NCBI RefSeq assembly: GCF_040493455.1
Contig: NZ_JANFDA010000001.1
Span: 496,001 to 560,000 of the forward strand
Reading direction: 5' to 3'
DNA: 64,000 nucleotides
From: Microcosmobacter sp040493455
GTDB taxonomy: Bacteria; Bacteroidota; Bacteroidia; Flavobacteriales; Flavobacteriaceae
The translations under genes were made by a program, and so were the position numbers. The first letter of the stretch is position 1. Each line of letters starts with the position of its first letter. Shown in pieces: positions 59,590-64,000 of this stretch. The notes under the pieces were generated by a model. It searched no databases, was not told where the DNA came from, and saw nothing but the letters and a program-made list of their open reading frames with translations.

Positions 59590-60087
59590 ATGCAAACTTT
59601 AGTAAAGATGGTATTAGCCTTAGTATTTTCAATTAGTGTAAATGCACAAACCACAACTCCTGAACCACCAAAACCTCCACAAACTTATAGTTCTTCACAC
59701 AGTAGTTCTATATCTGTAAGTAAAACAGATGACGATTACAGAATAAAGGCACGTTTCCATAAGTCTCGATTCGAAATCGTGAAGAGTTACCTTATAGATA
59801 ATTTAGGTAAGCAAGATTTAACCATAAAAGGGAATTCTTATCTATGGTCAAATGGAGCTAACGACTTCGAATGTAAACTTACCAGAACCAGTTTGAGACT
59901 GCACATGGACTATGAGCTCACGAATGAAACCTTTGCTGAACTTGTAGAAGACATAGGAAAAGATTTAAAATATTTAATTTCTGGAGGTAGCCCAGAAGAT
60001 GATATTAAACGTGCTGAAGCTGAAATAGCAAAAGCAAAACAAGAATTGGAAGAAGCCAAGAAACGATTAGAACAGAAAAGAAACTAA
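59590..60087 (+). CDS. Exported protein, probable target of the adjacent two-component system
   Basis: This 165-residue protein has a signal peptide (LVKMVLALVFSISVNAQ), a Pro/Ser-rich linker (about 22-45), a middle domain of unknown type and a C-terminal coiled coil of Ala/Glu/Lys heptads (about 135-165). No domain is recognised. Its promoter has the same tandem repeat as the kinase operon, so it probably responds to the same envelope signal. Confidence 0.7.
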   Translation: MQTLVKMVLALVFSISVNAQTTTPEPPKPPQTYSSSHSSSISVSKTDDDYRIKARFHKSRFEIVKSYLIDNLGKQDLTIKGNSYLWSNGANDFECKLTRTSLRLHMDYELTNETFAELVEDIGKDLKYLISGGSPEDDIKRAEAEIAKAKQELEEAKKRLEQKRN

Positions 60088-60112
60088 AGCAGATATTTTA
60101 TAGATGTCACAG

Positions 60113-60145
60113 AAGCCAGAATAAGAAGTATTCTGGCTTTTTTAT
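60113..60145 (+). terminator. Terminator of the 59590 gene
   Basis: An 11-bp stem AAGCCAGAATA/TATTCTGGCTT (60113-60123 with 60129-60139) is followed by a T-run. Confidence 0.9.
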
Positions 60146-60192
60146 TTAATGGTTTTAAAATGATCCTTTGGGTATTGACCAAAAGGGTGTTT

Positions 60193-61332
60193 TTATTTTA
60201 ACGAAACCGTATTATCTCCCATATTCAATCCAAGATTGAGCCCAAATATGGTAATTAGATTATCATTTTCAGGGAAATCCTTACCAAAGCCACCAATAAT
60301 ACTAATGTCTTTATTGATTACGAATTTGACATTTCCAACAGAGCGCTCACTATCAATCGTTCCATTTCTTGAGATATACTCATAAGAAATAGCGAATCGT
60401 CCAAATTCAAATTCACCCTTTACACCAAAATCTCTATAATAATTGGTTGTAAAATTACCTTCAGTGTCCAGGTTAAATTCATCTTCTACATATCGAGCAG
60501 TAAAAAAGAGGTTAAAATAATCATTGGTTTTACTATCCTTTCCAGCATTGAGAATCAAAGAAGCCTCAGCAGTTAACCAACTGCCAAAACGATTTGCAGT
60601 ACCAGAATCAATATTGTTGTTTTTAAATAAGGCACTATAACCAAGTGCACCATCAAGTCTAAATGCAGGTTTTTCAGTCTTTTGGAATTTTTTTTGCGCA
60701 TCTGTACTTTTAACAAATGCCTTTCTTTCTTCTTTTAAAATTCGTTGTGCTTCTTCATCTGTAGCTGCATTTTCAATCCTATCGAAAGCATCATCACTCA
60801 ACTCAAAATCAGCTAACAATTTAGCTAGGGAAGTCGCATTATCTACGATTCGTTTTTTGCTACCATTACTATAGACTCTAATAAGCGTTGTTCGAGCACC
60901 AATAGAATACGTTTTTCGTTTATCACCAATACCAGCAAACTCTTTATCGACATAAGCACCAGAAATGGATAAGGTTTTTAACGCACCAGAAAAGATGTCT
61001 TGTTTAATTTCACTGGTCTTCATATCTGCTTTAAAATCGGAGTCGTCTTCAGTTTTTAAACCAACGTAATTGTAATATGTTCGGTTTTCCTTGCCAATAA
61101 AAAAGTAAGGTGCAAACTCAATAGAAATGCTTTGACCCAAATTGTCCAACGCATGTATGGCTAGAGCTCTTAAATTCTCTGGTGTATAAATAGACGTTGG
61201 TGTTTCTTCGACTAGCAAAAAAGCTGGTGAAGAATTATTAGATAGTGTAAAATCACCCAAACTAGATTCTGCATCTTGACTAAACAGAAAAGCAGGAATC
61301 ATTAAACCGATAAAAAATAATTTGATTTTCAT
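60193..61332 (-). CDS. Exported protein, possible outer-membrane barrel
   Basis: This 379-residue protein has a signal peptide (IKLFFIGLMIPAFLFSQ). The C-terminal half has alternating aromatic/polar strands (FRLDGALGYSALF, YFNLFFTARYVEDEF, FGRFAISYEYISRN, ISIIGGFGKDFP, GLNLGLNMGDNTVSLK) consistent with a beta-barrel. The N-terminal half is mixed. No family is recognised. It lies two bases after the upstream small gene and is co-transcribed with it. Confidence 0.65.
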   Translation of the reverse strand: MKIKLFFIGLMIPAFLFSQDAESSLGDFTLSNNSSPAFLLVEETPTSIYTPENLRALAIHALDNLGQSISIEFAPYFFIGKENRTYYNYVGLKTEDDSDFKADMKTSEIKQDIFSGALKTLSISGAYVDKEFAGIGDKRKTYSIGARTTLIRVYSNGSKKRIVDNATSLAKLLADFELSDDAFDRIENAATDEEAQRILKEERKAFVKSTDAQKKFQKTEKPAFRLDGALGYSALFKNNNIDSGTANRFGSWLTAEASLILNAGKDSKTNDYFNLFFTARYVEDEFNLDTEGNFTTNYYRDFGVKGEFEFGRFAISYEYISRNGTIDSERSVGNVKFVINKDISIIGGFGKDFPENDNLITIFGLNLGLNMGDNTVSLK

Positions 61333-61334
61333 GA

Positions 61335-61685
61335 TTAAGCCAATTTTAATTTAATGGATCTCAAAGCAACAAAATAGTCATCATCACCAGGTATTTTTCG
61401 ACCTTGGTACTCTTGCTCATTATGACCATCTCTTATCACACACTTCATTGTAGTACTTTCCATAATAGGATCGATGTCTCCAGATTCAATGAGAAAGTGA
61501 GAGAACGTTCTAACTTTAGAATTGTTTAAATCGTTACTATTACCTAAATCTACAGTAAACCTGTAGCTAATGCTCTTCTTTATAAACTTACCATCTAGTG
61601 ATACATTAGAACCGACAATAGCATCAGAACTAATCGTTACATAAAGTTTTACTTGCGAATTGGGTTGCATTTCAAATTCTGCCAT
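61335..61685 (-). CDS. Small beta-rich protein of unknown function
   Basis: This 116-residue protein is predicted beta-rich (QVKLYVTISSDAIVG, SYRFTVDLGNS, MKCVIRDGHNEQEYQG). It has no signal peptide and no recognised domain. It is translationally close (two bases) to the exported barrel-like protein, so a shared pathway is likely; nothing more can be said. Confidence 0.6.
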   Translation of the reverse strand: MAEFEMQPNSQVKLYVTISSDAIVGSNVSLDGKFIKKSISYRFTVDLGNSNDLNNSKVRTFSHFLIESGDIDPIMESTTMKCVIRDGHNEQEYQGRKIPGDDDYFVALRSIKLKLA

Positions 61686-61818
61686 GGTGTTTTTAATATA
61701 TGATTATACAATATACCTGTTACAATGAATTAACAAGGATGCAACTAATATGAGAACTTAAGGGAAGGAAAACAATACCCGATAAGAGGGATATATCTAT
61801 AAAGTTACAAAATCTTTT

Positions 61819-62979
61819 TTGACTATTTTAGCAGCAGAAATCTATTTGTTTATGGGCTTACTCATTTTCTATGGAATCATTTCCATTTTCTTTTCTTTTT
61901 TATGTTCCATTTTAGAAGCTGTATTGCTAAGTGTTACGCCGACATTTATCAATGTAAAAAAGCAAGAAGGGAAGGCCTATGCCAATAATTTAGAAGAACT
62001 CAAGAAAGATGTCGATAGGCCACTCATAGCTATTCTTACGCTCAATACAATAGCACATACTGTTGGTGCTATTTTAGTTGGTGTACAAGCAAAAGTTGCT
62101 TATGCCGAAATGTACGGAACGCAAACTAGAAGTGTTTTAGGAATCGAAATTACCGAAGACCTTATGGTGGGAATTGTATCTTCAATAATGACGATTTTAA
62201 TTTTAGTTGCTTCCGAAATTATACCAAAAACAATCGGTGCAACCTACTGGAAGAAACTAACGAACTTTACTACAAAAGCACTCAATGTTTTAATCTTTCC
62301 GTTGAAATGGACAGGCATTTTATGGCTGTTGCAACTTACGACAAAACTGATTGGAGGCAAAGGACATCATGGTAGTGTGTTAAGTCGCGAAGATTTTCAT
62401 GCCATGGCAGATATCGCACAAGAAGAAGGTGTTTTTGAAGAGAATGAAAGCACAGTGATTAAAAACCTGTTATCCTTCAAAAAAGTTTTGGTAAAGGATA
62501 TTATGACACCAAGAACAGTGATGAAGGTAGAAGATGCTAACACATCGATTGCAGCCTTCTTTAAGGAAAACACCAATCTTAGATTTTCAAGGATTCCAGT
62601 TTACAGAGATACGCTCGATAACATTATTGGCTTGGTTCTAAAAGACGATGTGTTTAAAGAAATGGCGTTTGACAATGGCGAAAAAAAGTTAGATGAAATA
62701 AAACGCGATATTCTCGTTACTAATAGAGATACACCCATCCCAACGCTTTTTGAAGAATTGGTTAAAAACAGAAATCATATTGCCTTAGTTGTGGATGAGT
62801 ATGGATCTGTAAGTGGTTTGGTAACTATGGAAGACGTCATAGAAACACTGCTTGGATTCGAAATTATGGACGAGAGTGATAATGTTGCTGACCTACAGAT
62901 GTACGCTAGAAAAAGTTGGGAAACCAGAGCTAAACGTCTTGGTCTCATTGAAGAACAAAATCCTGAATCTAACGAATAA
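61819..62979 (+). CDS. CNNM/HlyC-type membrane protein with CBS pair
   Basis: This 386-residue protein has four N-terminal helices of the CNNM (DUF21) domain (about 10-170; FSFLCSILEAVLLSVTP), a helical linker (ADIAQEEGVFEENESTVIKNLLSFKKVLVKDIMTPRTVM) and two CBS domains (about 215-345). It lacks the C-terminal CorC domain. Family members are linked to Mg/Co efflux. The start is TTG at 61819; an ATG at 61852 is an alternative. Confidence 0.88.
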   Translation: MTILAAEIYLFMGLLIFYGIISIFFSFLCSILEAVLLSVTPTFINVKKQEGKAYANNLEELKKDVDRPLIAILTLNTIAHTVGAILVGVQAKVAYAEMYGTQTRSVLGIEITEDLMVGIVSSIMTILILVASEIIPKTIGATYWKKLTNFTTKALNVLIFPLKWTGILWLLQLTTKLIGGKGHHGSVLSREDFHAMADIAQEEGVFEENESTVIKNLLSFKKVLVKDIMTPRTVMKVEDANTSIAAFFKENTNLRFSRIPVYRDTLDNIIGLVLKDDVFKEMAFDNGEKKLDEIKRDILVTNRDTPIPTLFEELVKNRNHIALVVDEYGSVSGLVTMEDVIETLLGFEIMDESDNVADLQMYARKSWETRAKRLGLIEEQNPESNE

Positions 62980-63453
62980 ATGCAAAGTTGCTACATACAT
63001 ACACCTATCGGAGTAGCCTATATTGAAGGAAACGAAGATGGGATTAGTTCTGTGTCTGTTCACGATGAGGTAGAGTCGCTTTCAGATACAATACCTGAAA
63101 ACCTTCAAGAATGTGCTGTACAGCTTAATGAATATTTTGAAGGAACACGTAAAGAATTCAACCTGAAACTCAATCCAAAAGGCACTGATTTTCAAAAGCG
63201 TGTTTGGGATCAACTACTCAAAGTACCTTACGGTAAAAGTAAGTCTTACTTAGACCTTTCAAAAGAGTTAGGAGATGTAAAAGCAATTAGAGCCATTGCT
63301 AGTGCCAATGGTAAAAACCCATTGTGGATTATTGTACCATGCCATAGAATTATTGGTAGTGATGGCAGTCTTACGGGTTATGCAGGAGGCTTGCACAGAA
63401 AGCAATGGCTTCTAGAGCACGAAAGCCCTGCGAAGCAACAAAAGCTCTTTTAG
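62980..63453 (+). CDS. ogt: Methylated-DNA--protein-cysteine methyltransferase
   Basis: This 157-residue protein has the suicide-enzyme core IIVPCHRIIGSDGSLTGYAGG with acceptor C121. It repairs O6-alkylguanine. It starts immediately after the CNNM gene stop. Confidence 0.93.
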   Translation: MQSCYIHTPIGVAYIEGNEDGISSVSVHDEVESLSDTIPENLQECAVQLNEYFEGTRKEFNLKLNPKGTDFQKRVWDQLLKVPYGKSKSYLDLSKELGDVKAIRAIASANGKNPLWIIVPCHRIIGSDGSLTGYAGGLHRKQWLLEHESPAKQQKLF

Positions 63454-63512
63454 AGTTAAAGCACTTTACAGTGTAATTTTATTATATTTAGAATTCAATC
63501 CTAGATAATATT

Positions 63513-64000
63513 ATGAAGTACATTAAGAAATTTGTGAAATGGCTATTAATCGTATTAGTGCTGTTAGTTGGGTTATTGTATATAACAGATACAGATTACC
63601 TCATAAAAGCAGTTAGAACTATTTATATGAAAGGGCATACTACGGCCTACTTGGAAGATTATAAAGAGTTTGATAACAATACTATTGGTAATGGCACTGC
63701 ACAACCATGGCCAAACCACAAAGATTATAATACTGTTACCGAAACAGAAGGGTTAAATCAAGCAAATGAAGAATATGGTACAGTAGCTTATGTAATTATT
63801 AAAAATGATAGTGTCTGGTTCGAAAAATACTACGATGGTTTTGGAAAAACCTCTAAAAGTAATTCCTTTTCTATGGCAAAGAGCTATGTATCTGCTATGC
63901 TAGGTAAGGCAATCATGGAAGGAAAGATAGAAGGACTAGATCAACCTGTGAGCGATTTTTATCCTGAATTTAGTGAAGGCAATGCTGCAAAACTAACAGT
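63513..64000 (+). CDS. Serine hydrolase / beta-lactamase family protein, truncated by window end
   Basis: The visible 162 residues begin MKYIKKFVKWLLIVLVLLVG, an N-terminal membrane anchor or signal. They include S120-M-A-K123 (SNSFSMAKSYVSAMLG), the SxxK nucleophile motif of class C beta-lactamase-like serine hydrolases, followed by IEGLDQPVSDFYPEF. It is probably a periplasmic peptidase or esterase. The remaining two thirds lie outside the window. Confidence 0.8.
   Translation, partial: MKYIKKFVKWLLIVLVLLVGLLYITDTDYLIKAVRTIYMKGHTTAYLEDYKEFDNNTIGNGTAQPWPNHKDYNTVTETEGLNQANEEYGTVAYVIIKNDSVWFEKYYDGFGKTSKSNSFSMAKSYVSAMLGKAIMEGKIEGLDQPVSDFYPEFSEGNAAKLT

Overview
The window is chromosomal DNA of a marine-type Flavobacteriia member (Bacteroidota). 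The evidence is low GC, promoters of the TTTG/TAnnTTTG type, a type IX secretion sorting domain, Bacteroidota-style lipoproteins, flavobacterial housekeeping genes and a sulfatase/glycosidase locus. No phage structural genes, insertion sequences, CRISPR arrays or rRNA genes were seen.

Layout. 1-9.3 kb: exported or membrane proteins of mostly unknown function (TPR protein, M28 peptidase, CBS protein, GIDE-like protein, an 878-residue coiled-coil protein) and a small zinc-ribbon/GNAT/DinB operon. 9.4-14.0 kb: ssb, a CHAP-type hydrolase, a tiny Cys/Lys-rich protein, ferritin and PEP carboxylase. 14.0-18.7 kb: a 4.7-kb stretch with no credible protein gene, packed with RNA genes. 18.7-25.2 kb: a slipin gene, then an MMPL/RND transporter, LolA-like protein and beta-barrel operon with its TetR regulator. 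25.2-37.0 kb: a PfkB kinase and AraC regulator divergent from a seven-gene operon (dioxygenase, isomerase, GH127, GH13, Na+/solute symporter, two sulfatases). 37-46.8 kb: cupredoxin-like, NTF2-like and AhpD-like genes, AraC, an HDAC-family deacetylase, a T9SS metalloprotease, metG, an LD-carboxypeptidase, yraN and a Cys/Met gamma-lyase/synthase. 46.9-64 kb: DMT transporter, yicC-gmk-nadD, heme genes hemF/hemB, a two-component system with a probable target gene, a CNNM-type protein, ogt and the start of a serine hydrolase.

The standout is the RNA island at 14.0-18.7 kb. Two small leader RNAs with near-identical -7 elements, each ending in a terminator, are followed by a boxA-like sequence and about 23 tightly packed tRNA or tRNA-like genes whose anticodons cover nearly every amino acid (no Thr found; Tyr uncertain). 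Five of these genes carry seven related insertions of 51-54 nt, placed exactly in the anticodon loop or T-loop. Removing each leaves a 7-nt loop. The insertions share a 5' hairpin (AATGC-NNN-GCATT) and a second helix with a compensatory change, and two copies lie in the opposite orientation to the other five. After the array comes a roughly 850-nt, GC-richer, highly structured RNA with several GNRA-capped hairpins, an embedded T-armless tRNA-Lys-like element and a terminator. It is comparable in size and context to the GOLLD/ROOL giant RNAs. Three more aberrant tRNA-like elements and another terminator follow, then the slipin gene. I infer an undescribed tRNA-array/large-RNA system with miniature intervening sequences. 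Whether these are spliced introns, DNA-level mobile elements or marks of decoy tRNAs cannot be settled from sequence alone.

Two regulatory findings also stand out: 11-bp tandem repeats upstream of both the histidine kinase operon and the adjacent secreted-protein gene, and three copies of a GACCAGTCG-type box around the tetR and transporter promoters.
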